From Pseudonocardia sp. C8 (GTDB lineage Bacteria > Actinomycetota > Actinomycetes > Mycobacteriales > Pseudonocardiaceae): DNA of 64,000 nt. Below are positions 23,176 through 32,895 of this stretch, in pieces. Within the stretch, counting starts at the first letter, position 1, and every line of letters begins with the position of its first letter. A program made the translations under genes and the position numbers. The notes beneath the pieces are model-generated. The model was not told where the DNA came from, did not search any database, and saw only the letters and a program-made list of their open reading frames with translations. The stretch spans positions 2,629,501 to 2,693,500 of the forward strand of contig NZ_JACMTR010000002.1 in the NCBI RefSeq assembly GCF_014267175.1, in the 5' to 3' direction.

Positions 23176-25472
23176 TCAGAACGGTGGCGGCTCGTCGTCC
23201 GGCTTCGGTTTCGGTTTCGGTGGCGGTGGCAGGGGCGGGTTGGTCGCCGGGCGTTGCAGTAGCGGTGTGTCGTGCTTCCGCAGGTCCCGGTCGGTCTCGG
23301 CGGCGCTCTGTTCGCCCGGCTCCTCGCGCGGCTGCGCGTCAGGGTCGGGGTCGGGGAGGTCGGGGCGGACGGGTTCGCCGCGGGTGCGGTAGGTGCGCCC
23401 CAACGGGCTGGTCCAGCAGAACCGGCCGGGTTGGGGTTGGGTCAGGGTCCAGCCGCGGTCCTTGTCGGTGTGGTGGCGGCCGCAGCAGGGCCCGATGTTG
23501 GCCGGCACGGTGGGTCCGCCGTGGTCGTGGTCGGTGGTGTGGTCGAGTTCGGAGCGTCGTGCTGGGCGGGTGCAGCCGGGGCCGATGCAGGTGCGGTCCC
23601 GGACCTGGATGTGGGTGGCCAGTGGTCCGCGGGCGAACCGGGCGGTGGGGTCGGCGTCGAGCCGGGCGTGCCGGGTGTCGCGGTCGGCCCAGGCGCGGGC
23701 GATCTCGGCCAGCAGTGGGTGCCAGTCGGCCAGCTGGGGGTCGGCGGCGTAGCGGTCGAGCTCGTCGAGGCTGATGTGGAGCTCGACCACTCCGCCGCGC
23801 ACCGGCGGCGCACCGGGCGGGGCGCCGGGCGGGTTCGGTGAGTTGGAGCGGTTCGGCGTGCCCGGCGCACCCGGCGCACCCGGCGTGTCCGGTGTGTCCG
23901 GTGTGTCCGGAGTCCTCGGTGTCTGCGGCGCGCCCGGTGGTTTCGGGCCGTTCGGGGCACGGGTGCGGGGGCGGCGGCGCAGCGGCCCGGCCAGCAGCAG
24001 GTAGCCGTCCGGGTCGGTGATCGCGAAGATCCAGCGGGCGCCGCGGCGTTGGGCGGTGGCGGCGGTGCGGGCGGTGTGGGCGGTGATCGGGCCCAGGCCG
24101 GGGATGTCGCCGGGGCGGTCGTCGCGGCCGGCCAGGGTGCCGAGTCCGACGCGGAGTTCGACGCCTTCGCGGGTGGCGACCCGGTCATGCGCCCACCGGT
24201 CCGGGGCCGGCTGCTCGGCCGCACGCCGATCGCCGGCCGGGCCGGTCGACGGCCCGCCGGCAGGGCGCGAGCCGGTCCCGGCCCGAGGGCCGGTTCCGGT
24301 GCCGGTCTTGGTGGCGGGGTCGGTGCTGGTGGCGGGGTCGGTGCTGGTGGCGGGGCCGGGTCCGGTGTCACGTTCGGTGGGGTCACCGTCAGCAGAGTCG
24401 CCGGGACCGGAGTCGGAGCGGGCGGTCGAGTGGACGTCCGCTTCGGAGTTGCCGTCGGAGTCGACGTCCGCCTCGGTGCCGGACGCGGTGTCAGCGGCCT
24501 CGAAGCCGGACGCGCCCGCGCCGACCTCGCCGTCGTCGGTGTCGCCGGTGTCGGACTCGCCGGTGTCGGTGTCGCCGGTGCTGGTGCCGGTGGTGGTGTC
24601 GGTGGGCTGGTCTTCCGGGCGTGGGCAGGTCAGGAGCCGGTCGATGATCTCGGTTTCGGTCAGGCCGTGGAAGGCGCCGTCGAGCATCCCCAGATACAGA
24701 TCCGCGCTGATCTGGGCCAGGGTGCCGGGGTGTCCGGCCCGCCGGCAGGCCGCGGCCAGCCGGTCCAGGCGGGCGGCCGCGGCGGCGGCCTCGTCGGCGG
24801 GCAACCCGGTGCCGGTCAGGGTGGCGGTGCCGGTGTGCGGGTCCAGGTAGAGCGCCAGGCCGCGGGCCTGCACGGCGCGCTGGTAGCGGCGCCGCCGCAG
24901 GGCCGGGTTCAGGTGCAGCAGGGCCCGGTAGAGCCGGTCGCGCAGCTGGGCGGTGGTCCACCCCGGCGCCTGCGGCAGGAACCGGTCGCACAGCTTCCGG
25001 GCCTGCTCGGCGGTGAGGTCCCCGGTGCCGGGGTCGAGGTAGTCGACCAGCACCCGGGCCTTGGCCAGGTCGATCCGACCCTCCTCGAGCGCGGTGAACA
25101 CCCACGGCAGCCGCTGGCACAGGGTGGTGGCGAACCCGAGCTCGCGTTCGGCGCGGGCCCGGGTCCAGGTCAGCCCGGCCGCGATCTCCCCGGCCGCCCA
25201 CTCGAACTGGTCCTCCGACCGCACAACGGCCTCGGCCCGGGCGGCGGTGTTCTCGGGCAGGTCGGCCAGCGCGGCCGCGTGGCTGATCTCCACCAGCCCG
25301 GCGTAGAACCCGGCGTGCTCGTGGGCGAGCTGGCGGTCGCGGGCCTGCAGCACCTCGACCAGCCGGTCGTTGGGCAGCTTCTCCCCCACGCCAGCTCGGC
25401 CAGGACGGCAGCCAGCTCCGGGCCGGGCGGCAATCCTGCTGCCCGGTCGATCAGCTCCACCACCTCGGCCAT
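23176..25472 (-). CDS. DUF222/HNH endonuclease (13E12-type) with an apparent N-terminal frameshift
   Basis: An intact 737-codon frame runs from GTG 25389. The DUF222 domain occupies about residues 10-230 and an HNH nuclease motif (LDHTTDHDHGG, then GRHHTDKD) lies near 640. Two low-complexity inserts, Thr/Asp/Ser/Gly-rich (about 235-370) and Pro/Thr-rich (about 460-530), make it far longer than the usual 400-500. The natural N-terminus, MAEVVELIDRAAGLPPG from ATG 25472, is in another frame. Adding one base to the five-C run at 25383-25387 would join them. Such proteins occur in multiple copies in actinomycete genomes; their role is unclear. It could be an error, a phase-variable tract or decay. 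Confidence 0.72.
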
Positions 25473-25702
25473 GAATCGAACGTACGTGCGACCCCCGACA
25501 GAACCGGGCCGCCGGCGGCCATGCTCCGCAAGTTCACTCGGATGGCGCAGCGGTGTGCAGGGCACAGTCTCGCCTCGAGACGAGGCCGCTCGCCCGGCAC
25601 CGTCAGCTCGATGCCGACCAGCCGGTCGGGCGCTCCTCGACGCGAGGAGGCCGCGGCAGGGGTGACCACAGCGTGCTCCTGGAAGGCCCGCTCGTCGACC
25701 AT
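25451..25702 (-). CDS. Small hypothetical protein, doubtful
   Basis: An 83-codon frame from ATG 25702 reads MVDERAFQEHAVVTPAAASS with a later LCPAHRCAIRVNLRSM segment. It overlaps the DUF222 start. Third-position G+C is high but lower than in neighbouring genes, and there is no clear ribosome binding site. I do not recognise it. It may be a genuine small gene or chance. Confidence 0.22.
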   Translation of the reverse strand: MVDERAFQEHAVVTPAAASSRRGAPDRLVGIELTVPGERPRLEARLCPAHRCAIRVNLRSMAAGGPVLSGVARTFDSWPRWWS

Positions 25703-25751
25703 CGACAGCCGGCCGCCGGCGCGTGGGTGAAGGCCGAACCGGCCGCGTACG

Positions 25752-26261
25752 TCAGGGCCGGTCGTCGTCGCGGGCGGGGGACCGGAGCCGGGCGGTGACG
25801 GCTCTGGCCGCCCCCGCCGCGTCCCCGACCGTCACGACGAACTGCCGCCCATCGGCCAGGCCGAGCTCCAGGCACTCGCCGCCACGGGTCGCGCGGAACC
25901 CGTCGACGGCGGAGGTCCGGAGCACGCCGTACCCGCTCAGCGCCAGCCGCTGCGGGTCCAGCTCGCCGGCCCGGGCCGCGGTGATCTCCGAGATCGGGAC
26001 GGCGGCGAGCGTGCGGCGGAGCAGGGCCTGCTCGACCCGGACACCGTCGTCGTCGACGACGACCCGGGACCGGGACTGGGCCAGCAACCAGGCGGCGGAG
26101 ACCGCCAGCACGGCGGCGACGACCGGGGAGGGCCCCGCTCCGGCGATCCCCAGCGCACCGACGGCGGCCGCGGCCAGCGCGGCGGCCGCGCCGGCGCCCA
26201 GCAGCCGGCGCGACACGACGATCCGGGACCAGGCAGGCAGGGGCCCGGTGGGTGCGGCCAC
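25752..26261 (-). CDS. Small membrane protein with a PH-like domain (DUF3093-like)
   Basis: The 169-residue product starts at GTG 26261, six bases after GAGGAGGA. Two membrane spans (about residues 18-55) are followed by a soluble beta-rich domain with RVVVDDDGVRVEQALLRRTLAAVPISEI and a closing LGLADGRQFVVTVGDAAGAARAV. That arrangement resembles the DUF3093 family common in actinobacteria, whose function is unknown. It diverges from the DUF742 gene and shares a palindrome-bearing intergenic region with it. Confidence 0.65.
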   Translation of the reverse strand: MAAPTGPLPAWSRIVVSRRLLGAGAAAALAAAAVGALGIAGAGPSPVVAAVLAVSAAWLLAQSRSRVVVDDDGVRVEQALLRRTLAAVPISEITAARAGELDPQRLALSGYGVLRTSAVDGFRATRGGECLELGLADGRQFVVTVGDAAGAARAVTARLRSPARDDDRP

Positions 26262-26345
26262 GGCGGCGTCCTCCTCGTGCGGTGCGTGCCCGGCCGACTG
26301 TACGCAGCGGCGCGATCCGCAGGACCTGCCGTGCGCGGGTGGGCC

Positions 26346-26361
26346 GTCACATGGATGTGAC
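26346..26361. promoter_or_regulatory. Perfect palindrome in the divergent DUF3093-like/DUF742 region
   Basis: GTCACAT-GG-ATGTGAC has two perfect 7-base arms, 85 bases from the minus-strand start and 118 from the plus-strand start. It looks like a dimeric-regulator operator (CRP- or GntR-like in style). The regulator is unknown. Confidence 0.5.
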
Positions 26362-26478
26362 GTGGCGGACATCGTCCGGTAGCGGGTCGGGGCCACGCTG
26401 TGCGTCGCCCCGGTCGCGGATCGTGACCGGGGGCCAACCGCACGGCCGCGGCACCTCGCGGGCGAGATCGGAGGGTGG

Positions 26479-27225
26479 ATGGCACGGTCGGAGATCGGGC
26501 GGACGGGTGCCCGGTTCGGTGCGCCGGCGACCCGGGACGCGCCTGCCGCGGAGGACGCAGCGTCCGGCCCCGCGTCGGCCGGGCCACCTCCGGAGCACGC
26601 GTTGCCGGGCCGATCGGCACCTGGCGACGCCGCGTCGGGTGGGTCGGCACCGGAGGACGACCTCGTCGGCGTCACCGGCGCGCGGTTCGGCGGCCACTCG
26701 GCGAGGCGGACACGGAAGTCACGCAAGCAGCGGGCCGCCGAGAGCTCGCAGCGGACGGCCGAGAACACGGTGCGGCCCGCCGAGCAGCGGCCCGCCCGCG
26801 ACGAGCCGCAGGACGTCCCGGCACCCGACGCCCGCGACGACGCCGGCGACACCGACACCGCCCCGCTCCCCGTGACCGTCGACGACCCGGCACCGCAGGC
26901 CACGATCACCCCGGTCCGGCCGTACGTCCTCACCGGCGGCCGCACCCGGGCCCGGCGGGAGCTGCGGCTGGAGACCCTGTCGGTCCGGCCGACCCCGGCA
27001 CCGGCCCCGGCCGGCACCGCCGAGAAGGCGGCCGTGCTGGACCTGTGCTCCCGGACCCGCTCGGTGTCCGAGGTCGCCGCGCTGGCCGCGGTGCCGCTCG
27101 GCGTCGCCCGGGTGCTGATCGACGACCTGGCGGCCGAGGGCCGCCTCACCGTGCACGGCGACGCGGACGACGCGCCGAGCCTGGAGCTGCTGGACCGGGT
27201 GCTGTCCGGGCTGCGGCGCCTGTAG
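26479..27225 (+). CDS. DUF742 protein (CvnC-like), orphan
   Basis: The 248-residue protein has a long, charged, probably disordered N-terminus containing two GARFG motifs (near residues 10 and 67). The DUF742 domain (about 142-248) contains VRPYVLTGGRTRARRELRLETL and a winged-helix-like VSEVAALAAVPLGVARVLIDDLAAEGRLTVH. DUF742 proteins usually sit in four-gene conservons with a histidine-kinase-like protein, a roadblock protein and a small GTPase. None of those is adjacent here. GGAGGG precedes ATG 26479. It may serve distant conservon partners or an independent regulatory role. Confidence 0.78.
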   Translation: MARSEIGRTGARFGAPATRDAPAAEDAASGPASAGPPPEHALPGRSAPGDAASGGSAPEDDLVGVTGARFGGHSARRTRKSRKQRAAESSQRTAENTVRPAEQRPARDEPQDVPAPDARDDAGDTDTAPLPVTVDDPAPQATITPVRPYVLTGGRTRARRELRLETLSVRPTPAPAPAGTAEKAAVLDLCSRTRSVSEVAALAAVPLGVARVLIDDLAAEGRLTVHGDADDAPSLELLDRVLSGLRRL

Positions 27226-27246
27226 CCCCGTACCAGGATGGGAGCC

Positions 27247-28032
27247 ATGAGCGATCCCCGTCCCGTCCGCATCGGGCTGCAGCTGCAGCCCCAGCACGCC
27301 GACTACGCCGAGATCCGGCGCACCGTCGCCGCCGCCGAGGACGTCGGCGTCGACGTGGTGTTCAACTGGGACCACTTCTTCCCGCTGTACGGCGAACCCG
27401 ACGGCAAGCACTTCGAGTGCTGGACGATGCTCGGTGCCTGGGCCGAGGCGACGTCCCGGGTGGAGATCGGCGCCCTGGTGACCTGCAACAGCTACCGCAA
27501 CCCCGACCTGCTCGCGGACATGGCGCGCACCGTCGACCACATCTCCGGCGGGCGCCTGATCCTCGGCATCGGCGCCGGCTGGTTCCGGCGCGACTACGAC
27601 GAGTACGGCTACGAGTTCGGCACCGCGGGCGACCGGCTGCGCGACCTCGCCGCGGCGCTGCCCCGCATCCGGGACCGCTGGGCGAAGCTCAACCCGGCGC
27701 CGACCCGGGACATCCCGCTGCTGGTCGGCGGCGGGGGCGAGCGGAAGACGCTGCGCTACACCGCGGAGCACGCCACGATCTGGCACGGCTTCGGTGACCC
27801 GGAGACCGTGGCGCACAAGTGTTCCGTGCTCGACGGCCACTGCCGCGACATCGGCCGCGACCCCGGTGAGATCGAGCGGTCGGTCGGCGTCGAGGGCCCG
27901 CCGGAGGACCGCGGCCCCGGGCTGTACGACGCCGGTGTCCGGCTGTTCACGGTCGGCCAGGACGGTCAGGGCGGCTACGACCTCGGCCGGCTGAAGGACT
28001 GGATCGCCTGGCGCGACGAGCGCAACGCCTGA
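27247..28032 (+). CDS. Luciferase-like F420-dependent oxidoreductase
   Basis: The 261-residue protein is a luciferase-like monooxygenase-family TIM barrel, with IGLQLQPQHADYAEIRRTVAAAEDVGVDVVFNWDHFF at the start and the DHISGGRLILGIGAGWFRRDYDEYG signature near residue 100. This subgroup normally uses reduced F420, consistent with fgd at 44048. It is shorter than typical members (about 290-330). ATG 27247 follows AGGA by nine bases; ATG 27238 in the same frame is the alternative. The substrate is unknown. Confidence 0.82.
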   Translation: MSDPRPVRIGLQLQPQHADYAEIRRTVAAAEDVGVDVVFNWDHFFPLYGEPDGKHFECWTMLGAWAEATSRVEIGALVTCNSYRNPDLLADMARTVDHISGGRLILGIGAGWFRRDYDEYGYEFGTAGDRLRDLAAALPRIRDRWAKLNPAPTRDIPLLVGGGGERKTLRYTAEHATIWHGFGDPETVAHKCSVLDGHCRDIGRDPGEIERSVGVEGPPEDRGPGLYDAGVRLFTVGQDGQGGYDLGRLKDWIAWRDERNA

Positions 28033-28042
28033 CCCGCGTCGG

Positions 28043-30175
28043 TCAGAGGTCCCGCAGGAACGGGTCCCGGACGAGGTCGGGGATCCGTTCCGCGACGACG
28101 GCCGGGGCGTAGTACCAGCCCTGGGCGTGGGCGCAGCCGTACTCGCGCAGCCGCCGGGCCTGCTCGGCGGTCTCCACGGCCTCCGCGGTCACCTCCAGGT
28201 CGAGCGCGGAGGCCAGCGAGATCAGGGTGCGGAGGATGACGTCGTCGCGCTCGGCCGAGCCCGCCACGAAGTGCCCGGCGAGCTTCAGCACGTGCGCGGG
28301 CAGGTGCCGCAGGTAGGCCAGGTTCGAGTAGCCGGTGCCGAAGTCGTCGATCGCGATCCGCACGCCCATCCGGTCCAGCTCGCGCAGCGTCGCCAGCGGG
28401 CGCCCCGAGCCGTCCATGAGGTCGGACTCGGTGAGCTCGATCTGGAGCAGCTCGGGGGGCCACTCGTAGCGTTCCAGGGTCGCGGCGACGTCGGCGACCA
28501 GGTCGGACTCGCCGATCTGGCGGGCCGCGACGTTCACGCTCACCAGCAGCGGGTGGTCGGGCCGGGCGTCGGCCCATCGCCGCCCCTGGCGGCAGGCCTC
28601 GTCGAGCACCCGGCGCCCGAGCGGGACGACCAGGCCGGTCTCCTCGGCGAGCGGGATGAACCGGTCCGGGCCGAGCAGCTCGCCGTCCGGGCGCTGCCAG
28701 CGCACCAGGGCCTCCACGCCGACGGTCCGCTCGTCGGCGAGCCGGACCAGCGGCTGGTAGACGACCACGAAGTCGTCCCGGCGCAGCGCCTCCGGCATCT
28801 GCGAGGACAGCTCGAACCGCCGCACGTCGGAGCGGTGCCGCTCCCGGTCGTAGAACACGTAGCGGCCGCGGCCGGCGTGCTTGGCCGAGTACAGGGTGGT
28901 GTCGGCGGCCTGCATCAGCTGGTCCGGCCCGAGCTCACCGTCGTGCCGGACGACGCCGACGCTGGCCGAGATGACGATGTCCCGCCCGTCGATGCGGACC
29001 GGGCGGCGGACCGTGCCGAGCGCGCGCCCGGCGACGTCCTCCAGCTCCGCCCGGTCGGTGCTGCGCGGCACCAGGACCACGAACTCGTCGCCGCCCATGC
29101 GGGCGACCAGGTGGCCGTCGGGCTCCAGGGCGGAACGCAGCCGGTCGGCCAGCGCCTGCAGCAGCCGGTCGCCGGCCTGGTGGCCCAGCGTGTCGTTGAC
29201 GACCTTGAAGCCGTCGAGGTCGAGGTAGCAGACACCGGGCCGGGAGCCGTCGGCCCCGTCCTCGGCCATCGCGGCGGCCAGCCGGTCGAAGAACAGCGAC
29301 CGGTTCGGGAGCCCGGTCAGCGGATCGTGCGACGCCTGGTGCTCCAGCCGCTGCTGCAGCTCCAGCTGCTCGGTCACGTCGGAGAGCACCGCGACCAGCA
29401 GGTGCGGCGGGCCGCCGGCCTCCCGCAGCGGCGTGACGACGGCGTCGATCCAGATCTCGGCGTCGTCGGCGCGGCGCACCGGGCGGACGAACCGCAGCCG
29501 GTCCAGCGTGCCGTCCAGCAGCCGGTGCCGTTCCGCCCAGAGCTCCGGCGCGTCGTCGACCGGGATGACGTCGCCGACCCGCATCCGGCCCATCCGGGCG
29601 CGGCTGTAGCCGAGCATCGCGGCCGCGGTCTCGTTCGCCTCGAGGACCGGGTCGTCCGGGTCGACGATGACGATCCCCACCGCCGCCGAGTCGAACAGCG
29701 CCGTGAACCGGGCCTCGGCGGCCTGCCGGGTCGCGAGCGCGGCGCGGGCGGCGAGCTGCTGCGCGTGCTCGGCGAGCACCTGCCGGCGGGTCGCCTCGGT
29801 GTAGCCCCGGGCGAGCGCGCCCTGGACGGCCGCGAGCCTGCGGACCCGGGCCGCGGTGTCGGCCGCGGGCTCCAGGTACGCCCCGAGCAGCTGGAGGCTG
29901 ACCTCCAGGCAGGCCGGGGCGGTCACCCGGGCGTCGTGCAGCTCGTGGCCGGCCCCGGCCGGGACCGCCGGGTCGAACCGCTCGGCGAGCGCGGCGTCCC
30001 GCAGGCGCGCCGCGAGCCGGTCGAGCAGCGGGCGGAGCTCGCCGGCGGGCACCGCGCAGCGGCTGGCCAGCGCCGCGGACCACGGCCCGGTGAGCTCGGC
30101 GACGCCGGCGAGGCCCCCGGCGGCGAGGGCCCGGCCGTGATCGGCGCATGCAGCGGCGAGGTCGGCCTGCTGCAT
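28043..30175 (-). CDS. PAS-GGDEF-EAL cyclic-di-GMP protein
   Basis: From ATG 30175 the 710-residue protein has an unassigned helical N-terminus (about 1-150), a PAS domain (about 155-275), GGDEF (about 280-450) and EAL (about 455-710). The cyclase motif is intact (ARMGGDEFVVL), but the RxxD inhibitory site is replaced (PDGH). In the phosphodiesterase half EALVRW, the VNVAARQ asparagine, the ELTES glutamate and IDDFGTGYSNL are present, while the usual KID triplet reads KLA. Net synthesis or breakdown of cyclic-di-GMP cannot be decided. The protein is soluble. An in-frame GTG at 30229 would add 18 residues. Confidence 0.88.
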   Translation of the reverse strand: MQQADLAAACADHGRALAAGGLAGVAELTGPWSAALASRCAVPAGELRPLLDRLAARLRDAALAERFDPAVPAGAGHELHDARVTAPACLEVSLQLLGAYLEPAADTAARVRRLAAVQGALARGYTEATRRQVLAEHAQQLAARAALATRQAAEARFTALFDSAAVGIVIVDPDDPVLEANETAAAMLGYSRARMGRMRVGDVIPVDDAPELWAERHRLLDGTLDRLRFVRPVRRADDAEIWIDAVVTPLREAGGPPHLLVAVLSDVTEQLELQQRLEHQASHDPLTGLPNRSLFFDRLAAAMAEDGADGSRPGVCYLDLDGFKVVNDTLGHQAGDRLLQALADRLRSALEPDGHLVARMGGDEFVVLVPRSTDRAELEDVAGRALGTVRRPVRIDGRDIVISASVGVVRHDGELGPDQLMQAADTTLYSAKHAGRGRYVFYDRERHRSDVRRFELSSQMPEALRRDDFVVVYQPLVRLADERTVGVEALVRWQRPDGELLGPDRFIPLAEETGLVVPLGRRVLDEACRQGRRWADARPDHPLLVSVNVAARQIGESDLVADVAATLERYEWPPELLQIELTESDLMDGSGRPLATLRELDRMGVRIAIDDFGTGYSNLAYLRHLPAHVLKLAGHFVAGSAERDDVILRTLISLASALDLEVTAEAVETAEQARRLREYGCAHAQGWYYAPAVVAERIPDLVRDPFLRDL

Positions 30176-30292
30176 CCACCGCCCCCGTTCGCCTCCGGTG
30201 GAGGGTGTCCCCCCGTGGTCGCGGGACACCGTAACCGATAGCGACCTCCCGCCGGACCCGACCGGGTCACGGAGCGGATACGACCAGGTCGT

Positions 30293-32824
30293 TCAGGAAC
30301 CGTCCGTCACCGACGTCACCCAGACGACGGGCTCGCCGGCCTCGTCGGAGGCCGCCAGGTCGACCTCGGCGGTGATCGCCCAGTCCCGGTCGCCCGCCGG
30401 GTCGTCGAGCACCTGGCGGACCAGCCAGCGGTCCGGTTCCTCGGTGAGGTCGAACAGCTCGGGGCCGCGGGCGTCCGGGCCGAACCCGATCCGGTCGTGG
30501 AGCGCGTAGTAGGGCTCGAGGGCCTCCCGCCAGCGGTCGGCGGTCCAGCCGGCGTCGGCGTCGAGCTCCCCGAGCTGGTCGTAGCGGCCCAGCGCGGCCA
30601 GCTCGACCCGCCGGAACAGCGCGTTGCGGACCATGACCCGGAACGCGCGCGGGTTCCCGGTGACCCCGGCCGGGGAGACCGCGACCTCGGCACCGGGCGG
30701 GGTGACCGCACCGTCGACGGCGTCGGCCCCGGCGGCCAGCTTCTCCCACTCGTCCAGCAGCGACGAGTCGGTCTGGCGGACGAGCTCGCCCAGCCACTCG
30801 ATGAGGTCGCTCAGCTCCTCGGTGCGGGCGTGCTCGGGGACCGTCTGGCGCAGCGCGCGGTAGGCGTCGGCGAGGTAGCGCAGCACCAGGCCCTCGGAGC
30901 GGGCCAGCTGGTAGTGCGAGACGTACTCGGTGAACGTCATCGACCGCTCGCTCATGTCCCGCACGACCGACTTCGGCGACAGGGCGGCGTCGGCGACCCA
31001 GGGTGCGCCGCGGCGGTAGGTCTCCAGCGCGGCGTGCAGCATCTCGTCGAGCGGCTTCGGGTACGTGACGTCCTCGAGCCGGGCCATCCGCTCCTCGTAC
31101 TCGAGACCCTCGGCCTTCATCGCGGCGACCGCCTCGCCGCGCGCCTTGTTCTGCTGCGCGGCCAGCACCTGCCGCGGGTCGTCGAGGGTTGCCTCGACGA
31201 CCGACAGCACGTCGAGCGCGTAGTCGGGGGACTCCTTGTCGAGCAGCTCGATCGCGGCGAGGGCGAACGGCGACAGCGGCTGGTTCAGTGCGAAGTCCAG
31301 CTGCAGCTCGTCGACGATGCGCACCCGCGGGCGCGCGGCACCCTCGACGGTGTACTCCTCGACGACGCCCGCGGTGCGCAGCGCCCGGTAGATCGCGATC
31401 GCCCGCAGCATGTGCTTCAGCTGGCGCCTGCGCGGCTCGTGGTTGTCGGTGAGCAGGTGCTCCATCGCCGCGTACGTGTCGCCGCCCCGGGCGATCACGT
31501 TGAGCAGCATCGCGTGCGTGACCTCGAAGTGGCTGGTCAACGGCTCGGGGCGGGCCTGCTGCAGCTTGTCGAACGACGTCTGCGACCAGCCGACGAACCC
31601 CTCCGGCGGCTGCTTGCGCTGCACCTTCCGCCGCTTCTTCGGGTCGTCCCCGGCCTTGGCGAGCGCCTTGGCGTTCTCGACCTCGTGCTCGGGGGCCTGG
31701 GCGACGACCGTGCCGACCGTGTCGTAGCCGGCCCGGCCGGCCCGGCCGGCGATCTGGTGGAACTCGCGGGCCTTGAGCGGGCGGACCCGGGTGCCGTCGT
31801 ACTTGGACAGCGCGGTGAACAGCACCGTCCGGATCGGCACGTTGATGCCGACGCCGAGCGTGTCCGTCCCGCAGATGACCTTGAGCAGCCCGGCCTGGGC
31901 GAGGGTCTCCACCAGCCGCCGGTAGCGCGGCAGCATGCCGGCGTGGTGCACGCCGATGCCGTGGCGCACCAGCCGGGACAGCGTGCGGCCGAACCCGGAG
32001 CTGAACCGGAACGCCCCGATGGTGTCCGCGATCGCCGCCTTGTCGGACTTCGAGGTGACGTTGACGCTCATCAGCGCCTGCGCCCGCTCGACGGCGGCCT
32101 GCTGGGTGAAGTGGACGACGTAGACCGGCGCCTCCCGGGTCGCCAGCAGCTCGCCGATCGTCTCGTGCAGCGGCTCGACGACGTAGCGGAACAGCAGCGG
32201 CACCGGCCGCTCCACCGAGGTGATCTCGGCGGTCTCCCGCCCGGTGCGGCGGGTGAGGTCGTCGCGGAAGAAGCTCGTGTCGCCCAGCGTGGCGCTCATC
32301 AGCAGGAACTGGGCCTGCGGCAGCTCGATCAGCGGCACCTGCCAGGCCCAGCCGCGGGCCGGGTCGGCGTAGAAGTGGAACTCGTCCATGATCACCGCGC
32401 CGACGTCCGCACCGGAGCCGGTGCGCAGGGCGATGTTCGCGAGGATCTCCGCGGTGCAGCAGATGATCGGCGCCTTCTCGTTGACCGCAGCGTCTCCGGT
32501 GAGCATGCCGACCTTGTCCGCACCGAAGATCTCGCACAGCGCGAAGAACTTCTCGCTGACCAGCGCCTTGATCGGCGCGGTGTAGAAGCTGCGCTCCCCG
32601 CGGGCCAGCGCCGCCGCGTGCGCGCCCGTCGCGACCAGGGACTTCCCGGAGCCGGTCGGCGTCGAGAGGATCACGTTCGCGCCGGTGACCAGCTCCAGCA
32701 GCGCCTCCTCCTGCGCCGGGTAGAGCGACAGGCCGCGCTCGTCGAACGCCCAGTCGGCGAAGGTGTCCACCAGGTCGGCGGGGTCGAAGTCGGACGTGCG
32801 GGGCAGCCGGTCGGTCAACGTCAT
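30293..32824 (-). CDS. Ski2-like DEAD/H-box helicase with DUF3516 C-terminal domain
   Basis: The 843-residue protein has a two-lobed SF2 helicase core: Walker A STPTGSGKS near residue 55, DEFH in place of DEVH/DExH near 147, SATL near 178, and the lobe-2 motifs HHAGMLPRYRRLVE and QIAGRAGRAGYDT. The region after about residue 480 is the DUF3516 domain of actinobacterial Ski2/Mtr4-like helicases. RNA unwinding or turnover is the inferred role. A ten-base palindrome (ATGGCGCCAT, 32825-32834) directly precedes the ATG. It diverges from the ligase/kinase fusion. Confidence 0.88.
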   Translation of the reverse strand: MTLTDRLPRTSDFDPADLVDTFADWAFDERGLSLYPAQEEALLELVTGANVILSTPTGSGKSLVATGAHAAALARGERSFYTAPIKALVSEKFFALCEIFGADKVGMLTGDAAVNEKAPIICCTAEILANIALRTGSGADVGAVIMDEFHFYADPARGWAWQVPLIELPQAQFLLMSATLGDTSFFRDDLTRRTGRETAEITSVERPVPLLFRYVVEPLHETIGELLATREAPVYVVHFTQQAAVERAQALMSVNVTSKSDKAAIADTIGAFRFSSGFGRTLSRLVRHGIGVHHAGMLPRYRRLVETLAQAGLLKVICGTDTLGVGINVPIRTVLFTALSKYDGTRVRPLKAREFHQIAGRAGRAGYDTVGTVVAQAPEHEVENAKALAKAGDDPKKRRKVQRKQPPEGFVGWSQTSFDKLQQARPEPLTSHFEVTHAMLLNVIARGGDTYAAMEHLLTDNHEPRRRQLKHMLRAIAIYRALRTAGVVEEYTVEGAARPRVRIVDELQLDFALNQPLSPFALAAIELLDKESPDYALDVLSVVEATLDDPRQVLAAQQNKARGEAVAAMKAEGLEYEERMARLEDVTYPKPLDEMLHAALETYRRGAPWVADAALSPKSVVRDMSERSMTFTEYVSHYQLARSEGLVLRYLADAYRALRQTVPEHARTEELSDLIEWLGELVRQTDSSLLDEWEKLAAGADAVDGAVTPPGAEVAVSPAGVTGNPRAFRVMVRNALFRRVELAALGRYDQLGELDADAGWTADRWREALEPYYALHDRIGFGPDARGPELFDLTEEPDRWLVRQVLDDPAGDRDWAITAEVDLAASDEAGEPVVWVTSVTDGS

Positions 32825-32882
32825 GATGGCGCCATTGTGCCGTGCGGCCCGAGCAGGGCCCGGACCCCTTTCCGGGCCCGGC

Positions 32883-32888
32883 TACGGT
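32883..32888 (+). promoter_or_regulatory. -10 element of a leaderless promoter for the ligase/kinase fusion
   Basis: TACGGT precedes GTG 32896 by seven bases, placing the transcript start on the codon. No Shine-Dalgarno sequence is present. Confidence 0.45.
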
Positions 32889-32895
32889 GTCACCC

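Noticed and set aside
23800..24620. Short spaced repeats resembling a CRISPR-like or repeat array
   Set aside because: The repeats are irregular, 6-18 bases long and in frame with the DUF222/HNH gene, where they encode low-complexity inserts.
23395..25665. Plus-strand frames opposite the DUF222/HNH gene (Gly/Val/Ala-rich, 538 codons)
   Set aside because: Low-complexity mirror of the minus-strand coding sequence; no start context.
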